Source: an uncultured Oscillospiraceae bacterium
GTDB lineage: Bacteria; Bacillota; Clostridia; Oscillospirales; Oscillospiraceae
Length of the DNA stretch: 50,193 bases
Direction of reading: 5' to 3'
Assembly: GCA_934630495.1 (NCBI GenBank)
Contig: CAKTVW010000016.1
Coordinates: forward strand, 1-50,193
A model generated the notes under the pieces. The model saw only the letters and a program-made list of their open reading frames with translations. It did not search any database and was not told where the DNA came from. Below, piece by piece: positions 17,530 to 24,740 of the stretch (position 1 is the first letter of the stretch; the number at the start of each line of letters is the position of its first letter). A program made the position numbers and the translations under genes.

Positions 17530-17715
17530 CTATCTGTTTACGGGTAATTCAAGAATTTTCGGCTTTTTCGGCCGTTCCAGACGCTCGATCAGGCCGCTCG
17601 CGCCCGACCAGAGCAGGCAGATCATTCCGCCGAACAGCCCGGTCGGCACGGCAAGCACCGCGATCACGGCCAGCGATAGCCACAGCGTCGCTTTGACCGC
17701 TATTTTCCGCATCAT
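17530..17715 (-). CDS. Small membrane protein at the end of the Bce-type operon
   Basis: A 61-aa protein with one strongly hydrophobic segment (about residues 10-38, WLSLAVIAVLAVPTGLFGG) and a basic, Pro-rich C-terminus (ERPKKPKILELP). Its start overlaps the permease stop (ATGA), which argues for a real, coupled gene. I do not recognise the family; it could be an accessory subunit of the transporter. Confidence 0.6.
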   Translation of the reverse strand: MMRKIAVKATLWLSLAVIAVLAVPTGLFGGMICLLWSGASGLIERLERPKKPKILELPVNR

Positions 17716-19733
17716 CGCTCCGCCTTTCCGCTGACGATCTTATAATACACGTTGGATGTCAGACGATATACCAGTGCGTACAGCAGCGCAAACACAAGAT
17801 AGCATCCGACCGTTACCCAGATCAGCAGCGGCAGATTTTCCAGCGAAAAGAGCTGCAATATCTTCCAGACCAGCGGGAACGCAAAGGCCAGATGCAGGCC
17901 CGCCAGCAGCAGCGGAATGAAAAACACCAGCAGCACCTGCACATTGACGCTCTTGCGGATCTCGCGCTTGGTCATGCCGACCTTCTGCATAATGTCAAAC
18001 CGTGCCTGGTCCTCATAGCCCTCGGAGATCTGCTTGTAGTAGATAATCAGCACCGCCGCAGAGATAAACACAATGCTCAGAACAATGCCGATAAAAAACA
18101 GTGCGCCGTAGGTAGAAATGAAATCTCTGAAGGCCTCGGCGCGGCTGTACAGGCCGTAGCCCCTTCCTGCAAATTCGGGCCGCGCGGAGTCTTCGCGCAT
18201 CGGCGCAAGCTCGTCGTCGCCGGGAAAGGCCTTTCCGTAGTCAAAGCCCATCAGCCAAAAGCTTTTCATCGACATGCAGCCATAGGCAAGCCGCTCTCCC
18301 TCGATATCGCTGTTGAAGCTGTCCCAGAGCTTTCCCGCGACGTCGTCATAATCGCGCACCACTACAAACACGCGTTGACGCGACGAAAAAAACGCATGGT
18401 CGTTATAAATTTCCGGGATCGTCTCCGTCGTACCGACGACCCGCATTTCCGGCAAATTCGCTATGCGGATCGTTTTTTCTCCGTAGTTTGCGGAAGTCAG
18501 GACCTCTCCCCCGCCAAGCTCGACATTCGTGCCGAATATTTCGTTATAATCCTCCAACGGCAGCAGGTCCAGCGAGACGGTGTCTCCGTTTCTGCCGGGA
18601 ACGCCGAAGCCCGCTCCGTCACGAGAAATAGAGAAGTTCGTCAGCCGATAGCTTACAATGTTTTTTGGTTCGGCATCGCGATAAAGGTCCAGAATTTTCG
18701 CTCTGTAATCCCGGCGCACCTCCTCAGAGACGTCGTCCGGCCGTTCCAGCGCCGCTTGAATTGCAAAATCAAACGGATAGAAGCTTTGAATGCTGTCCTC
18801 CGCACCGACATACAGGCTCACGGTCGAGGAGATCATGACCAGCACCATGGTGACCAGAATGCAGATCGACGCAAGACCCGCGCCGTTGCGCTTCATACGG
18901 TAGACCATGGATGAAACGGACACAAAATGGTTGGGCGCATAATAATAGCGCTTGTTTTTCTGGAGCAGACGGCAAAATACCACCGACCCCGCGATCAGCA
19001 GCAGATAGGTCGCCAGAATGACCATAACGACCGCCACAAAAAACCAAGCCAGCGCATCAAGCGGCTGCTCAATGCTGACCGCCAGCCAATACGCGCCGCC
19101 CAGCAGCAGCGCGCCGAGCAGCGCCAGCAGCCAATTGCTCCTCGGCGGCTTCTCTCCGAGGCTCTCGCTGTGCAGGAGCTGCAGGGAATTTGTGCGCCAG
19201 AGCTGCCACAGGCTGCTGAGAAACAGCGGAATAAAGATCGCGCCGAAGGTCAGCAGCGTATGCCACACAGGCATCCACGAAAATGTGAAGCCGCGCCGGA
19301 TCTCCATTTGCAATACATTCATCAGGCCCAGCTCGGCAAGCTTGGACAGCACGATGCCGAGAACGATGCCGCCCGTCACGGACGAAACATAGAGCAGCAG
19401 ACTCTCGCAGACCAGTATCCGCGCAAGGTTCCGCTTGCTCATTCCCAGAATGTTATACAGTCCGAACTCCTTTTTGCGCCGGCGCATCAAAAACGAGTTG
19501 GTATAGAACAGAAAGATCAGTGCAAAGACCGCGATCACGAATTTTGCAAAGCTCAGGATCGAGCCGAGCGCCGTGCCGCCGCGAATTTCCTTCAGAAGCG
19601 GGTCGACCGACAGGAAGGCGATCAGGAAAAACATCGTCGCCATGCCCGCGCAGGTCAGAAAATACGGCAGATACAGCCGCCGGTTTTTGCGGATGCCGCT
19701 CCATGCCAGCTTGGGATAAAACGCCGTTTTCAT
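17712..19733 (-). CDS. BceB-type ABC transporter permease
   Basis: A 673-aa permease of the antimicrobial-peptide detoxification family. It shows the diagnostic layout of about ten transmembrane helices with a large extracellular domain (roughly residues 300-540) between helices 7 and 8, flanked by FtsX-like blocks (FARFVIAVFALIFLFYTNSF-type region, and EDQARFDIMQKVGMTKREI near 590). In characterised Bce systems this subunit binds peptide-lipid II cycle intermediates and also signals to the sensor kinase. It overlaps the ATPase gene by 4 nt. Bacitracin-, nisin- or mersacidin-type ligands are possible; sequence does not decide. Confidence 0.9.
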   Translation of the reverse strand: MKTAFYPKLAWSGIRKNRRLYLPYFLTCAGMATMFFLIAFLSVDPLLKEIRGGTALGSILSFAKFVIAVFALIFLFYTNSFLMRRRKKEFGLYNILGMSKRNLARILVCESLLLYVSSVTGGIVLGIVLSKLAELGLMNVLQMEIRRGFTFSWMPVWHTLLTFGAIFIPLFLSSLWQLWRTNSLQLLHSESLGEKPPRSNWLLALLGALLLGGAYWLAVSIEQPLDALAWFFVAVVMVILATYLLLIAGSVVFCRLLQKNKRYYYAPNHFVSVSSMVYRMKRNGAGLASICILVTMVLVMISSTVSLYVGAEDSIQSFYPFDFAIQAALERPDDVSEEVRRDYRAKILDLYRDAEPKNIVSYRLTNFSISRDGAGFGVPGRNGDTVSLDLLPLEDYNEIFGTNVELGGGEVLTSANYGEKTIRIANLPEMRVVGTTETIPEIYNDHAFFSSRQRVFVVVRDYDDVAGKLWDSFNSDIEGERLAYGCMSMKSFWLMGFDYGKAFPGDDELAPMREDSARPEFAGRGYGLYSRAEAFRDFISTYGALFFIGIVLSIVFISAAVLIIYYKQISEGYEDQARFDIMQKVGMTKREIRKSVNVQVLLVFFIPLLLAGLHLAFAFPLVWKILQLFSLENLPLLIWVTVGCYLVFALLYALVYRLTSNVYYKIVSGKAER

Positions 19734-20494
19734 CCGCGATCACCGCCCGCCTGAAGCATTGTCAATGTGTCGGAAATGCGCAGATAGAACTGCTCGTCGG
19801 AGCCTTCCCCGCGATAAAGCTGATGGAAAACCACACCGTCCTTGATGAAAAGGACACGCTTGGCGCGGCTGGCGGCCTTGACCGAGTGCGTGACCATCAA
19901 AATCGTCTGCCCCAGCATATTGATCGCGGCAAACAGGCGCAGCAGCTCGTCGGTCGCACGGGAATCCAGTGCGCCGGTCGGCTCGTCGGCGAAGATCACG
20001 CGCGGCTCGGTGATCAGCGCCCGCGCCACGGCGACCCGCTGCTTCTGTCCGCCCGAAATTTCGTAGGGATACTTTTTCAGCAGCGGCTCGATCTCCAGCT
20101 GCCTTGCGATCGGCGTCAGGCGCTCCTGCATTTCCTTCGGCGTTTTCCCGGCCAGCACCAGCGGCAGATAAATATTGTCCTCGACGCTGAAGGTGTCGAG
20201 CAAATTGAACTCCTGAAACACGAAGCCCAGATTATCGCGGCGGAAGGACGCGACCTCCGATTCGCGTATTTTCGTCAGATCGCGGCCGTCGAGCAGAACG
20301 CTGCCCGCAGTCGGCCTGTCCAATGCGGCAAGGATGTTCAGCAGCGTCGTCTTGCCCGAACCGGACTCGCCCATAATGGCGACATATTCGCCCTCATCGA
20401 CCTGAAAAGTAACGTCTCTCAGCGCCTCGACCTGATTCCCGCCGAAACGGGCGGTATAGATTTTTTTCAGGCCCTCGGCCTCCAATAAACTCAT
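19730..20494 (-). CDS. BceA-type ABC transporter ATPase
   Basis: A 254-aa ATPase with Walker A GESGSGKTT (residues 42-50), Q-loop FVFQEFNLLDTF, signature YEISGGQKQRVAVARAL, Walker B VIFADEPTGALD and the H-loop His in MVTHSVKAA. This is the LolD/MacB/BceA class that pairs with FtsX-type permeases. AAGGAGG precedes ATG 20494. It leads the transporter part of the operon; the BceR-like site at 20591-20604 lies about 100 bp upstream, suggesting separate induction from the regulator genes. Confidence 0.94.
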   Translation of the reverse strand: MSLLEAEGLKKIYTARFGGNQVEALRDVTFQVDEGEYVAIMGESGSGKTTLLNILAALDRPTAGSVLLDGRDLTKIRESEVASFRRDNLGFVFQEFNLLDTFSVEDNIYLPLVLAGKTPKEMQERLTPIARQLEIEPLLKKYPYEISGGQKQRVAVARALITEPRVIFADEPTGALDSRATDELLRLFAAINMLGQTILMVTHSVKAASRAKRVLFIKDGVVFHQLYRGEGSDEQFYLRISDTLTMLQAGGDRG

Positions 20495-20590
20495 AACGGT
20501 TTCCTCCTTCGTTTCCGATCTTCGCCGTTATCATAGCAGACGGGAGGACCTGCTCGCCATGGACTCGGCTTACATTTCCCCCCGTATTTC

Positions 20591-20604
20591 TTACAGTTTT
20601 GTTA
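20591..20604. promoter_or_regulatory. BceR-type operator upstream of the ABC genes
   Basis: On the minus strand, TAACA-AAAC-TGTAA fits the inverted-repeat consensus TnACA-N4-TGTAA that I recall for BceR-like response regulators. It lies between the kinase stop and the ATPase start, where a regulated bceAB promoter is expected. The cognate -10 is uncertain; TATGAT at 20530-20535 is one candidate. Confidence 0.6.
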
Positions 20605-20637
20605 GGATTGTATCGGCCTCGGTCAAAGCAAACCGCG

Positions 20638-21627
20638 TCACTCAAGGCGCGACGCATGGCGATTCAGGTCGAGGCAGACGGCCGTTCCCTGCCCCGGTAC
20701 GGATGTCACGCTGATCTCATGCCCCAGATTACGGCAGATACGTCTGCACAGATACAGGCCGATCCCACTTGCACGGCGGTCGCGGCGGCCGTTGTAGCCC
20801 GTGTAGCCCTTTTCAAAAATGCGCGGCAGATCCTCCGGCGCAATGCCGATGCCCGTATCGCGGATACACAGGACGCCCGGCGACTCCATGGCAATGCGGA
20901 TGCTGCCGTGCGGCGTATATTTCAGCGCATTTGACAGAAGCTGTTCGATCACAAAGGACAGCCATTTTTCATCGGTCACCGTCTGCATATCGACCGTTTC
21001 ATATTCCAAGCGGATGCGGCGGGCGATAAATTCTCCCGCAAATTTCTTGATGCATTGCCGCACGATCGCATCAAGGTCGCACGAACGGATCACATAATCG
21101 CTCTGCACGGAATCCAGCCGCAAAAACGCCAGCACCATTTCCACATACTGCTCGATACGGAAAAGGTCGGCGGAGAGACGCCGTGAACGTTCAGAGTCCT
21201 CCTCCTGCAGCGTCAGGCGCATGGAGGCGATCGGCGTTTTTATCTGGTGCACCCAGACGGTATAATACTCCACCATATCCCGATAGCGCAGCTCCATTGC
21301 CGTCTCCGCCGACCGCTTTTGCTCGTCGAGCAGCCGCAGGACGGCCTGATAGTCCTCCTCCGTCAAGTCGGCGGCAGGCGGCAGCTCCTCCGGCAGAAAG
21401 GCCGAAAGCGACAGGATGCGGCAGAGAAGCCGATGCTTTTTCCGCGTTCTCACGAAATCAGCGGCAAGCAGTCCCGCTCCGAGCAATGCGCACAGCGCAC
21501 AGGCGTACAGCAGCGCCTCAAGCGGCAGACGGTACAGCGCGAACACGGTCAGGAAAATGAGTCCGAACAGCACAAAGGCCGCGATCGGCAGCCACCGCGC
21601 TTTCCAATATTTTTTCCAAAATGTCAT
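20638..21627 (-). CDS. BceS-type intramembrane-sensing histidine kinase
   Basis: A 329-aa sensor kinase. Two adjacent transmembrane helices (about residues 12-30 and 36-58) have almost no extracellular loop, the mark of kinases that sense through their partner ABC transporter. The phospho-acceptor is His127 in VHQIKTPIASM. Catalytic boxes are LLSNALKYTP (N), IRDTGIGIAPEDLPRIF (G1) and SGIGLYLCR (G2). ATG 21627 has no clear ribosome site. An alternative TTG overlapping the regulator stop (21749) would add about 40 polar residues. Confidence 0.91.
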   Translation of the reverse strand: MTFWKKYWKARWLPIAAFVLFGLIFLTVFALYRLPLEALLYACALCALLGAGLLAADFVRTRKKHRLLCRILSLSAFLPEELPPAADLTEEDYQAVLRLLDEQKRSAETAMELRYRDMVEYYTVWVHQIKTPIASMRLTLQEEDSERSRRLSADLFRIEQYVEMVLAFLRLDSVQSDYVIRSCDLDAIVRQCIKKFAGEFIARRIRLEYETVDMQTVTDEKWLSFVIEQLLSNALKYTPHGSIRIAMESPGVLCIRDTGIGIAPEDLPRIFEKGYTGYNGRRDRRASGIGLYLCRRICRNLGHEISVTSVPGQGTAVCLDLNRHASRLE

Positions 21628-21746
21628 ATCGTTATCGGGCCGCAGACGCGCGGCCTTTTCCCCTGTATCTGTTTCCCGTCGGGTGCGGGAGCGCGGCTTT
21701 TTGCCGTCGGGAGGCTCGACAGTCTCCGTTTTGCCCTTCCGCCCGG

Positions 21747-22424
21747 TCAATCCGCGCCGACAAGGTAGCCTACGCCGAACTTCGTCGTGATGAAATCGTG
21801 CAGCTCCGCAGCCTCGAGCTTGCGGCGCAGACGGTTGATATTGACGGTCAGGGTGTTTTCGTCCACAAAGCTGTCCGTCTCCCACAGACGCTGCATCAGG
21901 CGCTCGCGGCTGACGACCTTTCCCTTATTTTCCATCAGCGCAAGCAGAATGCGGTATTCGTTCTTTGTCAGATCGATGCGCTTGTCGCGATAGTGCAGGG
22001 CCTGTTCCCCCGTTTGCAGGATCGCGCCGTGATGCTCCAAAATCGGCACCGCCGACGCAAAGTCATAGGTTCGGCGCAGAAGCGCTTGGAGCTTTGCTGT
22101 CAGCACGGACATATCAAAGGGCTTGGCAATAAAGTCGTCCGCTCCGAGATTCATTGCCATCACGATGTTCATGTTATCCGAAGCGGATGAGAGGAAAATG
22201 ATCGGCACCTTGGAGCAGCGGCGAATTTCACCGCACCAGTGATAGCCGTTAAAAAAGGGCAGCGTGATGTCCAGCAGCACCAGATGGGGGTCGAAATCGG
22301 CAAACTCCCGCATCACATCCCGAAAGTCCTCGACCGCGCGCGTCTCAAAGCCCCACTGTGCCGTCCGGCCGCAGATCGCCTCGGCGATGCCGCGATCGTC
22401 CTCAACCAGTAAAATTCGATACAT
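21747..22424 (-). CDS. BceR-type response regulator (OmpR family)
   Basis: A 225-aa response regulator. The receiver domain has acidic residues ED9D10 and the phospho-acceptor Asp52 in LVLLDITLPFFNG, with the conserved Lys in DDFIAKPFD. The C-terminal winged helix includes LTKNEYRILLALMENKGKVV and VDENTLTVNINRLRRKLE. GGGGAG lies 8 nt before ATG 22424. First gene of the module, with its own promoter at 22471-22498. It should activate the ABC genes through the site at 20591-20604. Confidence 0.95.
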   Translation of the reverse strand: MYRILLVEDDRGIAEAICGRTAQWGFETRAVEDFRDVMREFADFDPHLVLLDITLPFFNGYHWCGEIRRCSKVPIIFLSSASDNMNIVMAMNLGADDFIAKPFDMSVLTAKLQALLRRTYDFASAVPILEHHGAILQTGEQALHYRDKRIDLTKNEYRILLALMENKGKVVSRERLMQRLWETDSFVDENTLTVNINRLRRKLEAAELHDFITTKFGVGYLVGAD

Positions 22425-22470
22425 CCTCTCAACTCCCCTGTTTTGCGGCTTTTTGCATCCTTTGAATTTC

Positions 22471-22498
22471 ATTATACCAAGCGGCCGTAAAAAATCAA
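22471..22498 (-). promoter_or_regulatory. Promoter of the regulator/kinase genes
   Basis: On the minus strand, TTGATT (22493-22498), 16 bp and TATAAT (22471-22476), with a TGG extension before the -10. It is divergent from the ModE-like promoter about 30 bp away. Confidence 0.75.
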
Positions 22499-22524
22499 GC
22501 CCGTCCCCGCTTTGTCGGAAGGGA

Positions 22525-22554
22525 TTGACGATTCGCGTCGTTCTGTGGTATACT
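22525..22554 (+). promoter_or_regulatory. Promoter giving a leaderless ModE-like transcript
   Basis: TTGACG (22525-22530), 18 bp, TATACT (22549-22554) with a TGG extended -10. The -10 ends 6 nt before the ATG at 22561, so transcription should begin at or next to the start codon. Confidence 0.7.
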
Positions 22555-22560
22555 ATTATC

Positions 22561-22908
22561 ATGGAACATTGCTTCAGACCCGTGCTGTCCATTCGCATCT
22601 TCCGTGAAGAAAAGTGCTTCGGCCCCGGCATCGCGGAGCTTCTGCACCGCGTTCGCGAGCTGCACTCTCTTCGCGCGGCGGCCGCTTCGATGGGCATGGC
22701 CTATTCAAAGGCATGGACGGTCATCAAAGGCGCCGAGGGATCACTCGGCTTTAGGCTTCTTCTTTCCACCACCGGCGGCAAAAACGGAGGAGGTGCTCAG
22801 CTCTCGCCCGAGGCAGAAAAACTTCTTGTCGCCTACGATGGATACTGTGAAAATGTGCGCAGATTTGCTCTGGAGCAGTTTGCACACGATTTTGAAGGCA
22901 TACTGTAA
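22561..22908 (+). CDS. ModE N-terminal-like winged-helix regulator
   Basis: A 115-aa protein matching the DNA-binding N-domain of ModE/LysR-type proteins: FGPGIAELLHRVRELHSLRAAAASMGMAYSKAWTVIKGAEGSLGF is the winged helix, with the GG-rich wing STTGGKNGGGAQLSPEAEKLL. The molybdate-binding domains of full ModE are absent, as in many single-domain clostridial homologues near molybdate or tungstate genes, though none is nearby here. No ribosome site precedes ATG 22561. The promoter position predicts a leaderless message. Target unknown. Confidence 0.85.
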   Translation: MEHCFRPVLSIRIFREEKCFGPGIAELLHRVRELHSLRAAAASMGMAYSKAWTVIKGAEGSLGFRLLLSTTGGKNGGGAQLSPEAEKLLVAYDGYCENVRRFALEQFAHDFEGIL

Positions 22909-22937
22909 TACTTTTTGGTTGAATACCGTATGCATAC

Positions 22938-22974
22938 GACGAGTGCCCTCCGCAGCGGTCGGAGGGCACTCGTC
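22938..22974 (+). terminator. Terminator-like hairpin after the ModE-like gene
   Basis: A 15-bp perfect stem (22938-22952 with 22960-22974; core GAGTGCCCTCCG/CGGAGGGCACTC), 7-nt loop. No strong T tract follows. Confidence 0.6.
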
Positions 22975-22983
22975 TGCATACAA

Positions 22984-23012
22984 ACGCCCGGAAGCCGACA
23001 ACTTCCGGGCGT
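22984..23012 (-). terminator. Terminator of secG
   Basis: An 11-bp stem ACGCCCGGAAG/CTTCCGGGCGT with a 7-nt loop lies 9 nt after the secG stop on the minus strand, followed by TTTGTATG. Confidence 0.65.
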
Positions 23013-23020
23013 GTCTGTTA

Positions 23021-23263
23021 TTACATTGCGTACAGCAGGGAGACGAACAGCGTCAGCAGAACAAACGCGCCGGCGACCCACTTGGTCAGGTTGGAAAGCT
23101 TTTCATCCAGCGTAGCGGCCTTGCCTTTGCCGAAGAAGCTGTCGGAATTGCCGGTCAGCGCGCTCAGGCCGTCGTCCTTACCGGACTGGAACATGATAAT
23201 AACGGTCAGCGCGACGCAGGAAATCATCTGAAACACCAAAAGAACGATTCTCAGAACATTCAT
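23021..23263 (-). CDS. secG: Preprotein translocase subunit SecG
   Basis: An 80-aa membrane protein with two hydrophobic segments (residues 3-23 and about 55-76). The family hallmark between them is IIMFQSGKDDGLSALTGNS, followed by SFFGKGKAATLDEKLSNLTKW. SecG assists the SecYE channel in protein export. GGAGG lies 5 nt before ATG 23263; four upstream in-frame codons lack a ribosome site. Own promoter and terminator are visible. Confidence 0.95.
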   Translation of the reverse strand: MNVLRIVLLVFQMISCVALTVIIMFQSGKDDGLSALTGNSDSFFGKGKAATLDEKLSNLTKWVAGAFVLLTLFVSLLYAM

Positions 23264-23350
23264 TGTACCCTCCAAATAAAACCGCTCTTACGGCAGGCGG
23301 CGCGCCGAAATCCAGTTCATAATGAACGCAGTTGTTACACAGTATTAATG

Positions 23351-23379
23351 ATAATAGCATAGGAATGCAAAAAAATCAA
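23351..23379 (-). promoter_or_regulatory. Promoter of secG
   Basis: On the minus strand, TTGATT (23374-23379), 17 bp and TATTAT (23351-23356). It lies directly behind the prfB stop, within an A/T-rich stem (GCAAAAAA/TTTTTTGC) that may also end prfB transcription. Confidence 0.65.
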
Positions 23380-23401
23380 GCATTTTTTGCAAAAAGCCGA
23401 A

Positions 23402-24526
23402 TTATTTTGTCACCCAGTTCCCCGTCGCGGCACAGGTCAGGTAGGCGTTGATAAAGCCGTCGATATTTCCGTCCATCACCGCGTTGATGTTGGAGGTCTC
23501 ATAGCCGGTACGGGTGTCCTTCGCAAGCGTATAGGGCATAAAAACGTAGTTGCGGATCTGACTGCCCCACTCAATCTTCATCTGCGTTCCCTTGATGTCG
23601 GAGATCTTGTCAAGATGCTCCCGTTCCTTGATCTCGATGAGCTTGGAGCGAAGCATTCTCATGCAGGTTTCCTTGTTCTGGAACTGATCGCGCTGCGTCT
23701 GGCACGACACAACGATGCCGGTCGGCTTATGGATCAGGCGAACAGCCGAGGAGGTCTTGTTGATATGCTGGCCGCCCGCGCCGGAGGAACGGTAGACCTG
23801 CATTTCGATATCCTCGGGCCGGATCTCGACATCCTTGGAATCGTCCGTGATCTCGGGGATTACCTCGACTGCGGCGAAGGAGGTCTGGCGGCGTGCGTTC
23901 GCGTCAAACGGGGAAACGCGCACCAAGCGGTGTACGCCGTTTTCGCTCTTCAGATAGCCGTAGGCGTTGTCGCCCTCGACCAGAATACTGGCAGACTTGA
24001 TGCCCGCCTCGTCGCCGTCCAGATAATCCAGGATTTTATAGCTCAGGCCGTGCGCCTCGACCCAGCGGGTGTACATCCGATAAAGCATTTGCGCCCAATC
24101 CTGCGCCTCGGTCCCGCCTGCGCCCGCCTGAAAGGAGACGATGGCGTTGTTTCCGTCGTATTCCCCGTTGAGGAGCGTTTCCAGCCGTGCCGACTCCATG
24201 GATCTCTCCAGCTTTTCGTAGCCCTCTTTCAGCTCCGCAAGCATGGAGTCGTCGTTTTCCTCGAGCGCCATCTCGCAAATGGTCATCAGGTCGTCCCATG
24301 AGGACACCATGCCGTAATACTTATCGCGGCGCGACTCCAGCGATTTCGTACGCATGACTGCTTTCTGCGAACGGGCGGGATCATCCCAAAAGCCGGGGGC
24401 CTCCGCCATGGCGTGCAGACGCTCCAGCTCGTCCAGCAGGCTCTGCGGCAGGAATGCCTCGCGAAGCTCGTCCAGCTTGGGCTTCAGGTCGTTCAGCTTT
24501 GCCTTGTATTCTTCAAATTCGATCAT
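23402..24526 (-). CDS. prfB: Peptide chain release factor 2
   Basis: A 374-aa class I release factor recognising UGA/UAA. The stop-codon recognition tripeptide SPF is present in RLVRVSPFDANARR. The peptidyl-hydrolysis loop is SSGAGGQHINKTSSAVR with the universal GGQ. The frame is continuous from ATG 24526 (GGAG 8 nt upstream): the in-frame UGA and Shine-Dalgarno-like CTTTGAC near codon 25 that most bacterial prfB genes use for autoregulatory +1 frameshifting are absent. The corresponding region reads LREAFLPQSL. Confidence 0.97.
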   Translation of the reverse strand: MIEFEEYKAKLNDLKPKLDELREAFLPQSLLDELERLHAMAEAPGFWDDPARSQKAVMRTKSLESRRDKYYGMVSSWDDLMTICEMALEENDDSMLAELKEGYEKLERSMESARLETLLNGEYDGNNAIVSFQAGAGGTEAQDWAQMLYRMYTRWVEAHGLSYKILDYLDGDEAGIKSASILVEGDNAYGYLKSENGVHRLVRVSPFDANARRQTSFAAVEVIPEITDDSKDVEIRPEDIEMQVYRSSGAGGQHINKTSSAVRLIHKPTGIVVSCQTQRDQFQNKETCMRMLRSKLIEIKEREHLDKISDIKGTQMKIEWGSQIRNYVFMPYTLAKDTRTGYETSNINAVMDGNIDGFINAYLTCAATGNWVTK

Positions 24527-24566
24527 GTTGATTGCTCCATCCGAAATAATCTCATTATATAAATAC

Positions 24567-24595
24567 AGTATAACCGAAACTTCGGAAGATGTAAA
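24567..24595 (-). promoter_or_regulatory. Promoter of prfB
   Basis: On the minus strand, TTTACA (24590-24595), a 17-bp spacer and TATACT (24567-24572). A second TATAAT-like hexamer lies slightly downstream. Confidence 0.7.
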
Positions 24596-24674
24596 GATAA
24601 AAATTGCACAAGGACCCGTGCGCCAATCGGCTTTTTCGGCCCACGGGCTTATTTTGAAGTCATAAAAGCTTTGA

Positions 24675-24702
24675 GAGGCGCGGCTCCGAAGAGCCGCGCC
24701 TC
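24675..24702 (-). terminator. Terminator palindrome, copy 1
   Basis: A 12-bp perfect stem GAGGCGCGGCTC/GAGCCGCGCCTC with a CGAA loop, 38 nt past the stop of the nucleotidase gene. It is identical over 29 bp to the palindrome at 27563-27590. A T-rich run lies on its right (plus-strand) side and TCAAAGCTTTT on its left. Confidence 0.75.
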
Positions 24703-24740
24703 ATAATAGTTTTTTGTTTTTTACGGCAGATCCGTCGTAC

